Assembly (NCBI GenBank): GCA_031370485.1
Contig: JANMQK010000303.1
Location: 1 to 25,527 of the forward strand
Direction: 5' to 3'
Length of the DNA: 25,527 nucleotides
From: JANMQK01 sp031370485
GTDB lineage: Bacteria > Acidobacteriota > Polarisedimenticolia > Gp22-AA2
Every line of letters starts with the position of its first letter. Positions within the stretch are counted from its first letter, which is position 1. Of the stretch, positions 1 through 7,271 are shown one piece after another. The notes beneath the pieces are model-generated. The model made no database searches and was not told the DNA's origin. It saw nothing but the letters and a program-made list of their open reading frames with translations. Made by a program: the position numbers and the translations under genes.

Positions 1-599
1 CGGACCCGACGGCCGTCTATTTCGCGCTCAACTCCATTTCGGGCGACCTCGTCCTGATCGACGTGATGTTGCGCACGGGCGCCCCGGTGACCTTCGACGC
101 CTTCACCCTCGAGATCCACTACGAACCGGGGCTCGTCCACCTCGGCGGCGATTTCACCTCCTCGCCTTTCACCGGCACCCCCTTCGGCACCTGCAACCAG
201 TGCGTGGGCCTGTGCGACGCCAATCCTTGCGTGAAGTGCGGGGACTGCACAGGGACCGCCATCCTGACGAAGCAGACCAACAGCCCGCTCTGCGGGTCGA
301 ACGGGCCGATGGCCGACGGCGATGGGATTCTCCTCCTCGGGGCGAGCATCAACGGGCAGAGCGTGACGCTGAGCGGCTGTTCCCCCTCCCTCACCACCGT
401 TCTCGCCGGGCAAGTCAAACTCATGACGCTCGGCTTCTTGGCCACCACGCTCGGGACCAGCCGCATCCAGCTGTTCACGAACCCGATCGCCAGCGAGCAT
501 GGCGATTGTGAGATACTACGCAGCGACCCAGCCGGCCCGGTGGTCGACTTGGGGATTCCCTGCCGGGACGGGAACGCGACGATCACGGGGTCCCAGTAA
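1..599 (+). CDS. Cohesin-like, Cys-rich secreted protein (5' end outside window)
   Basis: The reading frame is open from base 3 to the stop at 597-599 and no convincing start lies inside, so the N-terminus is missing; the internal GTG at 63 falls inside the fold. The visible part is rich in beta-strand pattern (VYFALNSISGDLVLIDVML, then FDAFTLEIHYEPGLVHLGG, and a late TLGFLATTLGTSRIQLF). That order resembles cohesin-type carbohydrate-binding-like domains, found in secreted or surface proteins. Between the early and late strands sits a Cys-rich insert (CNQCVGLCDANPCVKCGDC), with further single cysteines later, about ten in all. This suggests disulfides outside the cytoplasm or a metal site. 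The domain call is by pattern only and substrate or partner is unknown. Confidence 0.55.
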   Translation, partial: DPTAVYFALNSISGDLVLIDVMLRTGAPVTFDAFTLEIHYEPGLVHLGGDFTSSPFTGTPFGTCNQCVGLCDANPCVKCGDCTGTAILTKQTNSPLCGSNGPMADGDGILLLGASINGQSVTLSGCSPSLTTVLAGQVKLMTLGFLATTLGTSRIQLFTNPIASEHGDCEILRSDPAGPVVDLGIPCRDGNATITGSQ

Positions 600-653
600 C
601 GCTGCTTCCCGGACCGCGGTCGATCCGGGCGGACAGCGAGGAGGCAGAGCGGC

Positions 654-1052
654 ATGGAAGACAAGGTCGTGGCCCATCTCATGAACGGCGAGACGAAGCG
701 CGGCTTCACGCAGGACTTCCGGCCGGACGCCGATACGTTTCACCTTCTCCCGAGCGAGGGGGGCGGCATACCGACCACCATCAGGCTGGACGACCTGAAA
801 GCGCTGTTCTACGTCAAGGATTACGGGTCGATGCGCCGCCAGGTCGAGCGCGCCAAGCGCTTCGGCGGCACGCCGCCGCAGGGACAGAAGACGATCGTGG
901 AGTTCAAGGACGGCGAGAAGATCTGGGGCTACGCGGAGGAGTACGCTCCGGACACCCGGGGCTTCTACTTCATCCCGGCCGACCCTCAGGAAAACAACAC
1001 CCGGGTCTTCATCGTCAACTCCTCGGTGAAGCAGATCAAATTTGAGGACTGA
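654..1052 (+). CDS. Small conserved protein with two copies of one domain
   Basis: This 132-residue protein starts at an ATG preceded by a perfect AGGAGG at 639-644. It has no signal peptide or membrane segment, so it should be cytoplasmic. Residues 4-57 and 79-132 are two copies of the same unit of about 54 residues. Both have a short strand, a D/N-G-E turn, a G-(F/Y)-x5-(F/Y)-x-P-D motif, an aromatic-rich strand ending in Leu/Ile-Pro, and a final strand. The unit recalls small beta-barrel domains described as DUF6982-like in delta-proteobacterial and acidobacterial proteins; that name is from memory and tentative. Function is unknown. The next gene starts 12 bases downstream, so the two are probably co-transcribed. 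Confidence 0.7.
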   Translation: MEDKVVAHLMNGETKRGFTQDFRPDADTFHLLPSEGGGIPTTIRLDDLKALFYVKDYGSMRRQVERAKRFGGTPPQGQKTIVEFKDGEKIWGYAEEYAPDTRGFYFIPADPQENNTRVFIVNSSVKQIKFED

Positions 1053-1064
1053 AAAGGTGGGCGC

Positions 1065-1505
1065 ATGATCGGGTCTCGAAGGCTGGCGTTCGCCGCGGTT
1101 TCGATCCTGGCGGCGGCCCTGCTGGCGGCCGCCTCCCCCTCCCCTGGCGCGACCAACTCGGCCCGCTACCGCTTCGAGGCCAACAAGTGGCTCTCGCTCG
1201 ACCTCGCCGCGGACGACGTGCGGACGGAGGTCATCAAGTTCCAGTGGCCGGCAACAATGCTGGGCGTCAAGACCGGGTACAAGGCGACCGTCAAGGTGGT
1301 CAACGGCTCCTCCCACCAGGCCGGCATCGGCCTGGCCGTCGCGCTCTTTGACGAGGACTCCAAGATGGTCGGGGCCGGTACCGCCGGAACGACGCTGGGC
1401 ACCATCGACCCCGGCGGATCGGCGGAGTTCACCATCGACTTCAACCACCTGACCCAGCGGCTGGAAACGGCCAGCCAGTTCCAGATCGCCCTCGAGGTCC
1501 GCTAG
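1065..1505 (+). CDS. Exported protein of unknown function, single beta-sandwich-like domain
   Basis: The 146-residue product begins with a clear signal peptide: MIGSRR, a hydrophobic stretch of Ala/Leu/Ile to about residue 25, and a likely cleavage near ASPSPGATNS. The mature part, about 115 residues, alternates hydrophobic residues in beta-strand fashion (YKATVKVVNGSSHQAGIGLA, then VALFDEDSKMVGAGTAGTT, then GGSAEFTIDF). That pattern fits FxLYD-like or other small immunoglobulin-like domains in exported bacterial proteins. No catalytic motif is visible. It follows the duplicated-domain gene by 12 bases, with a purine-rich AAAGGTGGG stretch before the ATG. No function can be assigned. Confidence 0.65.
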   Translation: MIGSRRLAFAAVSILAAALLAAASPSPGATNSARYRFEANKWLSLDLAADDVRTEVIKFQWPATMLGVKTGYKATVKVVNGSSHQAGIGLAVALFDEDSKMVGAGTAGTTLGTIDPGGSAEFTIDFNHLTQRLETASQFQIALEVR

Positions 1506-1539
1506 CCCCGACCCCCTGCTCCCCCGCGCTGCCGTCCTT

Positions 1540-1569
1540 TTGACAGTCTTCCGGGGCTCCGCATATGAT
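1540..1569 (+). promoter_or_regulatory. Sigma70-type promoter of the PLP trans-sulfuration gene
   Basis: TTGACA at 1540-1545 and TATGAT at 1564-1569 are separated by 18 bases. Transcription would start near 1576, giving an untranslated leader of about 75 bases before the ATG at 1651. Confidence 0.75.
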
Positions 1570-1650
1570 GCGGCCTTCCTCCGGCAACGGTCCGCCCGGC
1601 AAGGCCGGCCCGGTCCCGCCGGTCCCGACCAGCCACCACGAGGTGAACCG

Positions 1651-2790
1651 ATGGGTATCTCCACCGACGCCATCCACGCGGGGGTCAGGCCCGACCCTTC
1701 CACGGGGGCGATCATGACGCCGATCTACCAGACCTCCACCTATGCCTACGAGGGCCTCGGCATCAGCAAGGGCTACGACTACGCGCGGACAATCAATCCG
1801 ACCCGCTCCGCGCTCGAGGAGAACCTCAAGGTCCTGGAGCAGGGAAAAGCCGCCTACGCCTTTGCGTCGGGCATGGCGGCCATCAACGCGGTCATGACCC
1901 TGCTCAAAAGCGGGGACCACGTGGTGGTCAGCGACAACGTCTACGGCGGGACCTACCGACTCTTCGCCAGGGTCCTGGAGGACTTCGGGCTGAAGTTCAG
2001 CTACGTCGACACGTCGCACCTCGACCGCATCGAGGCGGCCCTCCGGCCCGAGACGCGGATGGTCTACGTTGAGACGCCGACCAATCCCATCATGACGCTG
2101 ACCGACCTCGAGGCCGTGGCGGGGCTGTGCCGCCGCCGCAAGCTGATTTCGGTCGTGGACAACACGTTCCTGACTCCCTGCTTTCAGCGCCCGCTGCTCC
2201 TGGGGGCCGATATCGTGGTCCACAGCACGACGAAATACCTGAACGGCCACTCGGACAGCGTCGGCGGGGCCGCCATTCTGGCGCGCGAGGAGCACGCGGA
2301 GAGAGTGAAGTTCGTGCAGAACTCGGCTGGCGCCATCCTGTCCCCCTTCGACTCCTGGCTGGTCCTGCGGGGCATCAAGACCCTGCCGCTGCGGATGCGC
2401 GCGCACGACGCGGGGGGCCGCGCCGTCGCCGCGTTTCTCGAACGCCACGCCAAGGTCGCGCGCGTCCTCTACCCTGGCCTCGCGAGCCACCCCCAGCACG
2501 CGCTGGCCTCGAAGCAGGCGAGCGGCTATGGGGGGATGATCTCGTTCGTCCTGAAGAGCGGTGTCGACCCGGGACGGTTCTTCGGACGCCTGCGCCTGTG
2601 CGCTCTCGCGGAGAGCCTGGGCGGAATCGAGACCCTCGTCTGCCAGCCCTCCTCCATGACGCATGCCTCGGTGCCCAAGGAGGAGCGGGAGCGGCTCGGT
2701 ATCACCGACAACCTGGCGCGCATCTCGGTCGGCTGCGAGGACGTGGACGACGTCATCGCCGATCTCGACCAGGCGCTCGTGGTGGCCTGA
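1651..2790 (+). CDS. Cystathionine gamma-synthase/beta-lyase family PLP enzyme
   Basis: The 379-residue protein is full length for the Cys/Met-metabolism PLP family, fold type I, which handles cystathionine, homocysteine or O-acyl-homoserine in sulfur amino-acid synthesis. Hallmarks are the N-terminal TPIYQTSTYAY block, YDYARTINPTRSALEENL, the cofactor-contacting ASGMAAI, VYVETPTNP, the VVDNTFLTPCFQRPL block with the PLP-binding Asp, and the Schiff-base lysine K195 in HSTTKYLNGHSD. The C-terminus carries the usual ESLGGIETLVCQPSSMTHAS and LARISVGCED. An upstream start at 1540 would lie on the promoter, so the ATG at 1651 after AGGTG is chosen. Gamma-synthase, beta-lyase and gamma-lyase cannot be told apart by reading. 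It appears to be a single-gene transcript. Confidence 0.92.
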   Translation: MGISTDAIHAGVRPDPSTGAIMTPIYQTSTYAYEGLGISKGYDYARTINPTRSALEENLKVLEQGKAAYAFASGMAAINAVMTLLKSGDHVVVSDNVYGGTYRLFARVLEDFGLKFSYVDTSHLDRIEAALRPETRMVYVETPTNPIMTLTDLEAVAGLCRRRKLISVVDNTFLTPCFQRPLLLGADIVVHSTTKYLNGHSDSVGGAAILAREEHAERVKFVQNSAGAILSPFDSWLVLRGIKTLPLRMRAHDAGGRAVAAFLERHAKVARVLYPGLASHPQHALASKQASGYGGMISFVLKSGVDPGRFFGRLRLCALAESLGGIETLVCQPSSMTHASVPKEERERLGITDNLARISVGCEDVDDVIADLDQALVVA

Positions 2791-2835
2791 GCGGAAACGC
2801 CCGGCCGGATTTCCCGGCGCGCGAGGATGCGGGTC

Positions 2836-2864
2836 TTGCCCGCCCGCGCCGTTGCACCTAGAAT
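2836..2864 (+). promoter_or_regulatory. Probable promoter of the small exported protein gene
   Basis: TTGCCC at 2836-2841 and TAGAAT at 2859-2864 are 17 bases apart, giving a start near 2871 and a leader of about 60 bases. The -35 box is weak. Confidence 0.5.
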
Positions 2865-2931
2865 TGCGGCCCTCCGCGCGGCCTGAGCGCGGAATACCAC
2901 TGCCGTGAACCGGGTGACAGGGAGGACGACG

Positions 2932-3414
2932 ATGAGAACGACCCGCCTCGCACCGGCTTTGCTCGTCTGCGCCGCCGTGCTGGTCTGCGCGCCCGCGGGC
3001 CGGGCGCAGGAGGAGCCGCCGCTAATCCCGGCAGCCCCGGCGCCGAAGGAGGCACCCCCCGTCGAATCGACGGCGCCGCCCCCCGCCCCGGCTCCGGGCA
3101 CGCGCCTCCGAACGACTCTCAACCTCGCCCGCTGGCGCGAGATGACCGCCCGGGAACGACAGACGTTCGTCGAGGGGGCGGTGATGGGCCTGCGGTACAT
3201 CACGTTTCAGCTCCGCGGCGCCCTGGGGCCCGACGACGCCGTGCCGCCCGAGCGCCTGGACGCGATGACGCGATTCGTGCGGGAGTACTACCCGCGCTTT
3301 CCGGCGGAGGACTACCTGCAGGAGATGGAGCGAATCTACCTGACCGCGGAGGGGCAGAACCTCTCGATGACCGAGTGTTTCCTCATGGCGTTCCGGCGGA
3401 TGAACGGGCGCTGA
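2932..3414 (+). CDS. Small exported protein with Pro/Ala-rich linker, unknown function
   Basis: The 160-residue product starts at an ATG preceded by AGGGAGGA (2919-2926); this is preferred over the GTG at 2905 because the signal peptide then begins at once (MRTTRLAPALLVCAAVLVC, cleavage near GRAQEE). Residues of about 24-60 are a Pro/Ala/Glu-rich linker of the type that spans periplasm or cell wall. The C-terminal 100 residues are helical and charged (TARERQTFVEGAVMGLRYI, YYPRFPAEDYLQEMERIY) and hold no motif I recognise. The gene has its own promoter and converges on cutA, whose stop lies 16 bases away. Confidence 0.65.
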   Translation: MRTTRLAPALLVCAAVLVCAPAGRAQEEPPLIPAAPAPKEAPPVESTAPPPAPAPGTRLRTTLNLARWREMTARERQTFVEGAVMGLRYITFQLRGALGPDDAVPPERLDAMTRFVREYYPRFPAEDYLQEMERIYLTAEGQNLSMTECFLMAFRRMNGR

Positions 3415-3432
3415 GAGGAGCGACGCTGCTCA
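3411..3432. terminator. Imperfect inverted repeat between convergent genes
   Basis: CTGAG at 3411-3415 and CTCAG near 3428-3432 pair, with AGC/GCT continuing the stem inside. It lies between two convergent stop codons, where a bidirectional terminator would sit, but there is no U-run on either strand. Confidence 0.3.
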
Positions 3433-3771
3433 GGGATTGTCTTTGCCCGCTTTGACGGAACTGACGATCCAGGAGAGCGCATTCCTGTCACCCTCGTTGA
3501 CATCCACCGCCAGGATCTCGGGGAGCTCGTAGGAATGGAGTTCCTTCACCGTCTTCTTGACGTCTTCGAGCATCGGGCGGGTGGTCTTGATGATCAGGAG
3601 CTGCTCCGTCTCGTTCCAGACCTTCCCCTTCCATCGATAGACCGAGCGGATCATCGGCACCATGTTGATGCAGGCCGCTTCCTCGCGCTGCACGAGGACC
3701 TGGGAGATGTTCTGGGCTTCCTTCTCGGTCGAAACGGTGCAGAAGACCATGACGACTGAATGTTCACTCAT
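3430..3771 (-). CDS. cutA: CutA1 divalent-cation tolerance protein
   Basis: The 113-residue protein is the usual length of CutA1, a small trimeric cytoplasmic protein of ferredoxin-like fold linked genetically to copper tolerance, with no settled biochemical role. Visible family blocks are the first strand VVMVFCTVSTEKEAQNISQVL, then EEAACINMVPMIRSVYRWKG, the strand pair WNETEQLLIIKTT, and the conserved HSYELPEILAVDV near the C-terminus. The ATG at 3771 is followed directly by family-typical sequence. No Shine-Dalgarno sequence precedes it. Instead, a strong promoter ends six bases before the ATG, so translation is probably from a leaderless transcript. It converges with the small exported protein gene and diverges from the phosphohexomutase gene. 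Confidence 0.93.
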   Translation of the reverse strand: MSEHSVVMVFCTVSTEKEAQNISQVLVQREEAACINMVPMIRSVYRWKGKVWNETEQLLIIKTTRPMLEDVKKTVKELHSYELPEILAVDVNEGDRNALSWIVSSVKAGKDNP

Positions 3772-3777
3772 GCCGGC

Positions 3778-3805
3778 ATTATAGGCCGCTGCGACGATGA
3801 GTCAA
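3778..3805 (-). promoter_or_regulatory. Consensus promoter of cutA, predicting a leaderless mRNA
   Basis: On the minus strand, TTGACT (3805-3800) and TATAAT (3783-3778) are 16 bases apart. Six bases follow before the ATG at 3771, which puts the A of the start codon at the expected +1. Confidence 0.75.
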
Positions 3806-3839
3806 GGACGCGCGTGAAGAACCCGCCGGGGCCGGTCGC

Positions 3840-5282
3840 ATGATCCACTTCACCGCCACTGGCTGGCGCGCCCTCATCGCCGAGGAGTTCACGCTGGCGA
3901 ACGTGCGCCGGGTCGCGGGCGCCGTGGCACGGAGCCTCATTGAGAAGGGCGTGGCACGGCGCGGGGTTTTCATCGGCTACGACACCCGCTTTCTCTCGGA
4001 TCGATTCGCGCGGGAGGCGGCGTCCGTGCTCTCCGATCTGGGCGTCCCGGTGACCCTGGCCAGGGCTCCCGCACCGACACCGGCCGTGGCGCTGGCGGTC
4101 GTCTCGGGGCGGAAGGCCTTTGGCCTGAACATCACGGCAGGCCACGAGCCCCCGGAATACAGCGGGATGAAGTTCACCGCCGCCGACGGCGCGCCGGCGC
4201 CGCCCGACGTCATCCAGGCGATCGAGCGGCTCGCGAACGAGATCCCTCCGGCCGGCCCTTCCACACCGCCAGCCGCCGACGGGCGTTCCAGGGCCGGGAC
4301 GCGGAAGGGACGGCGTGGCGCCCGCGGGGTGCGCATGGCTGACATCCGCGCCGCGTACCTTCGCCGGCTGGGCGGTCTGACGCGCACCGCGGCGATCCGC
4401 AAGGCCCGCCTGAAGATCGCGTGCGACCCGCGGCACGGCGCATCGATCGGATACCTCGACGGGGCCCTGGCGAAGGTCGCCCGGGGCCTCGAGACGATCC
4501 ACGCCGACCCCCACCCCGAGTTCCGGGGCGAGAGCCCGGGCTGCGAGGAAGCCGATCTGAAGCCGCTGTCCCGGCTGGTGCGCAGAGGCCGCCTGCACCT
4601 GGGACTCGCCACCGACGGCGACGGCGACCGCTTCGGCATCATCGACGCCGGGGGCGCATTCATCCAGCCGAACTACTTCCACGCGATCCTGGCGGACTAC
4701 CTGCTGGAGACCCGCCGCCCGCCGGGCGGGGTGGTCCGCTCGATCGCCACCACCCACCTGATCGACGCGGTCTGCGCGCTGTACGGCCGCGCCGTGTACG
4801 AGACCGCGGTGGGCTTCGCGCACCTGAGCCGTCATCTCACGTCGCGGCGCGCCTTCCTGGCCTGCGAGGAGAGCGCGGGGCTGGGTCTTCGCGGCCACGT
4901 CCCGGAGCGGGACGGGATTCTCGCCGGGCTACTGGCCGCCGAGATGGTGGCGGTGCGGCGCAAGAGCCTTCGCGATCAGATCGCCGACCTGCTGCGCAAG
5001 GTCGGGCCGCTCCACAGCCGCAGGATCGATTATCATACGGACGCCGCGACGCGCGATCGGCTGATGCGCCGGCTCGAGGAAATCCCCGCGGTCTTTGCGG
5101 GGAAACGCGTCGCGAGCTGCGACACGACGGACGGGCGCAAACTGACCTTCACCGACGGCTCCTGGATCCTGTTCCGCGCGGCGGCTGGATTTCAAACCGT
5201 CCGCTGCTACGGGGAGGCCCGCACGACCCGTGACCTCGAGGCCCTGATGGCATCGGCGCGCGATCTAATCGGACGGACCTGA
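3840..5282 (+). CDS. Phosphomannomutase/phosphoglucomutase family protein with altered active-site motifs
   Basis: The 480-residue protein has the length and four-domain order of alpha-D-phosphohexomutases, which move phosphate between C1 and C6 of hexoses through a phosphoserine. The N-terminus (ATGWRALIAEEFTLANVRRV) matches the family GTDGWR start, the Mg-binding loop DGDGDR is intact at 259-264, and the sugar loop appears as CEESAG at 342-347. Two key motifs deviate. The TASHNP phosphoserine loop reads TAGHEPPEYSG, with Gly101 in place of Ser. The C-terminal phosphate loop, normally RPSGTEP, reads RAAAGFQ from Arg446. A Pro/Arg-rich insert lies near 138-160. It may use another nucleophile, act differently, or be inactive. 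Enolase follows after five bases, suggesting co-transcription. Confidence 0.85.
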   Translation: MIHFTATGWRALIAEEFTLANVRRVAGAVARSLIEKGVARRGVFIGYDTRFLSDRFAREAASVLSDLGVPVTLARAPAPTPAVALAVVSGRKAFGLNITAGHEPPEYSGMKFTAADGAPAPPDVIQAIERLANEIPPAGPSTPPAADGRSRAGTRKGRRGARGVRMADIRAAYLRRLGGLTRTAAIRKARLKIACDPRHGASIGYLDGALAKVARGLETIHADPHPEFRGESPGCEEADLKPLSRLVRRGRLHLGLATDGDGDRFGIIDAGGAFIQPNYFHAILADYLLETRRPPGGVVRSIATTHLIDAVCALYGRAVYETAVGFAHLSRHLTSRRAFLACEESAGLGLRGHVPERDGILAGLLAAEMVAVRRKSLRDQIADLLRKVGPLHSRRIDYHTDAATRDRLMRRLEEIPAVFAGKRVASCDTTDGRKLTFTDGSWILFRAAAGFQTVRCYGEARTTRDLEALMASARDLIGRT

Positions 5283-5287
5283 CACCC

Positions 5288-6592
5288 ATGGCTGCGATCC
5301 GTGACGTCCTGGCGCGCGAGATCCTGGATTCGCGCGGCAACCCCACGGTCGAGGTCGAGATTCTCCTCGACGACGGCCGGGGCGGCCGCGCCGCGGTGCC
5401 CTCCGGCGCTTCGACCGGCTCGCGCGAGGCGATCGAGCTGCGTGACAAGGACCCGAAGCGATTCGGCGGCAAGGGGGTCCTGAAGGCGGTCGAAAACGTC
5501 GTCTCGATTCTGGGGCCGGCGGTGCACGGCCTCGATCCCTGTGATCAGGCAACACTCGATGGGCGGCTGCGCGCCGCCGACGGCACGCCCGGGGCCTCCC
5601 GGCTGGGGGCGAACGCGCTCCTGGGAGTTTCGCTGGCGGCCGCGCGCGCGGCGGCCGCGAGCCGCGGCCTGCCCCTCTACCGCCACCTCGGCGGCGACAC
5701 CGCCCGCGATCTCCCGGTGCCGCAGTTCAACATCCTGAACGGCGGCGCGCACGCCGACAACAACGTGGACATCCAGGAGTTCATGGTGGTCCCGACGGGG
5801 GCCAGGACCTTCCGCGAGGCGCTGCGCGCCGGCGCGGAGATCTTCCACGCCCTGCGCGACACTCTGAAGGCGCGCGGCCTGCGGTCGGGACAGGGGGACG
5901 AGGGAGGCTGGGCCCCCGACCTGGGCTCGGACACCGAGGCGGTCGAGGCGGTGGTGGCCGCCATCGAGGCCGCCGGCTACCGTCCGGGCGAGGATGTCGC
6001 GATCGCCCTGGATGTCGCGGCCAACGAGCTGCGCAAGGACGGGGCGTATCATCTTGAAAGCCAGGATCCGCCGCAGCGGTCGTCCGAGCAGTTGGTGGCG
6101 TTCTACGCCGATCTCGTCCGCCGCCATCCGATCGTGTCGATCGAGGACGGCCTGTCGGAGGATGACTGGGAGGGGTGGGAGCTCCTGACGCGGTCACTCG
6201 GGGAGGCCGTGCAGCTGGTCGGGGACGACATCTTCGTCACCAACGTGGCGATCATCGAGGAGGGGATCCGGCGCAAGGTGGCGAACGCCGTCCTGATCAA
6301 GCCGAACCAGATCGGCACTCTTACGGACACCATCCGCGCCATCGAGACAGCCCGCCGCGCCGGGTATGCCACGGTGCTGTCGCACCGTTCCGGCGAGACC
6401 GAGGACACCTTCATCGCCGACCTGGCTGTCGCCCTGAACCTCGGTCAGATCAAGACCGGGGCGCCTTCGCGCGGCGAGCGGGTCGCGAAGTACAACCAGC
6501 TGCTGCGCATTGAGGAGGAGCTGGGGAGCCGCGCGCGCTACCCCGGCCGCTCTGCCTTCGAACGCGGCGGCGCCGCGCGGGCCGCACGGTGA
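5288..6592 (+). CDS. eno: Enolase (phosphopyruvate hydratase)
   Basis: Enolase converts 2-phosphoglycerate to phosphoenolpyruvate in glycolysis, in the cytoplasm. At 434 residues it is full length. Visible motifs are the mobile loop SGASTGSREAIELRD (from Ser39), the catalytic glutamate in GDEGGWAPDL (E205), Mg ligands D242 (IALDVAANE), E286 (SIEDGLSEDDWEGW) and D313 (GDDIFVTN), catalytic K338 in LIKPNQIGTLT, and VLSHRSGETEDTFIADLAV. All expected catalytic and metal residues are present. The ATG at 5288 matches the usual N-terminus (AIRDVLAREILDSRGNPT). The stop overlaps the GTG start of the next gene, an eno-ftsB order common in bacteria. Confidence 0.97.
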   Translation: MAAIRDVLAREILDSRGNPTVEVEILLDDGRGGRAAVPSGASTGSREAIELRDKDPKRFGGKGVLKAVENVVSILGPAVHGLDPCDQATLDGRLRAADGTPGASRLGANALLGVSLAAARAAAASRGLPLYRHLGGDTARDLPVPQFNILNGGAHADNNVDIQEFMVVPTGARTFREALRAGAEIFHALRDTLKARGLRSGQGDEGGWAPDLGSDTEAVEAVVAAIEAAGYRPGEDVAIALDVAANELRKDGAYHLESQDPPQRSSEQLVAFYADLVRRHPIVSIEDGLSEDDWEGWELLTRSLGEAVQLVGDDIFVTNVAIIEEGIRRKVANAVLIKPNQIGTLTDTIRAIETARRAGYATVLSHRSGETEDTFIADLAVALNLGQIKTGAPSRGERVAKYNQLLRIEEELGSRARYPGRSAFERGGAARAAR

Positions 6593-6942
6593 CCCCCGCA
6601 CCCGGGGCCGCGCCCCCCTCCGACATGAGCCGGAGGGCCTTGCAGGTCCTCTTCTGGTCCATCGCGCTCTCTCTGGGCTTCAACGCGCTGTTCGGCGACA
6701 TGGGGCTCATCCAGGCCGGGCGCCAGCGGCGCCTCGCCGCCCGCCTCGAGCGGGAGGTCGGCTCGGTGCGGGCCCAAAACGAGGCGGCCCTCGCCGAGAT
6801 CAAGGCCCTGCGGCAGGATCCCTACCGGATCGAGACAATCGCGCGCGAGGAGCTGGGGTTGGCCCGCCCGGGGGAAATCATCTTCCTGTTCAACATTCCC
6901 GGGAACACTCCCCAGGACGCGCCCTCCGCGACACAGCGCTGA
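6589..6942 (+). CDS. ftsB: FtsB/DivIC-like septum formation initiator protein
   Basis: This small bitopic membrane protein (117 residues from the GTG at 6589, 105 from the ATG at 6625) fits the FtsB/DivIC family, part of the FtsQLB cell-division complex. Order: a Pro/Ala-rich cytoplasmic tip, one membrane segment (about 18-38), a charged coiled coil (RQRRLAARLEREVGSVRAQN and on), then the family signature DPYRIETIAREELGLARPGE followed by IIFLF. The GTG overlaps the enolase stop (GTGA), which favours translational coupling; the later ATG would still include the membrane segment. The short Gln/Pro tail has no known role. It is the last gene of the phosphohexomutase-eno group. Confidence 0.85.
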   Translation: MTPAPGAAPPSDMSRRALQVLFWSIALSLGFNALFGDMGLIQAGRQRRLAARLEREVGSVRAQNEAALAEIKALRQDPYRIETIAREELGLARPGEIIFLFNIPGNTPQDAPSATQR

Positions 6943-6980
6943 ATCTCCAGAGCCTGCCGGGAGGGGGGAGGCGCGCGTTG

Positions 6981-7007
6981 CGGGCGCGGTACGGCTCCGC
7001 GCGCCCG
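6981..7007 (+). terminator. GC-rich hairpin after ftsB, possible terminator
   Basis: CGGGCGCG (6981-6988) pairs perfectly with CGCGCCCG (7000-7007) around an 11-base loop, 38 bases after the ftsB stop. No U-run follows, so intrinsic termination is uncertain. Confidence 0.35.
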
Positions 7008-7035
7008 GATGCGCTTCGCTGACGGGCGTGCGGCC

Positions 7036-7065
7036 TTGACACTCGCTTTGGGGTCTGCCTATACT
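7036..7065 (+). promoter_or_regulatory. Strong promoter of the initiator tRNA
   Basis: TTGACA (7036-7041) and TATACT (7060-7065) are 18 bases apart. Transcription would start about 5 bases before the mature tRNA 5' end. Confidence 0.8.
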
Positions 7066-7076
7066 GCTGACTCCGA

Positions 7077-7153
<77 letters not shown>

Positions 7154-7170
7154 ATATCATCAGGAGTTCT

Positions 7171-7205
7171 GAAGGGGGTGGCGCCTGCCGCCCCCTTCGC
7201 TTTTT
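7171..7205 (+). terminator. Rho-independent terminator of the tRNA gene
   Basis: GAAGGGGG (7171-7178) pairs with CCCCCTTC (7191-7198), with a GGC/GCC pair inside the loop, followed by GC and five T residues (7201-7205). It lies 17 bases after the CCA. Confidence 0.85.
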
Positions 7206-7271
7206 CGAGATTGGACATCATCCACGTCAGGGGAACGGCCCTCGGGGAATCGATGGCGCTGATCGTGGTCG

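Noticed and set aside
1576..1650. SAM riboswitch before the PLP enzyme, prompted by a CCGGCAAC string recalling the SAM-I core
   Set aside because: None of the other SAM-I/IV conserved blocks is present, and the leader from the predicted start is too short for the aptamer.
119..1715. Long minus-strand frames opposite the first three genes
   Set aside because: They are Arg/Pro/Gly-rich products typical of the antisense of GC-rich genes, with no domain or ribosome-binding site.
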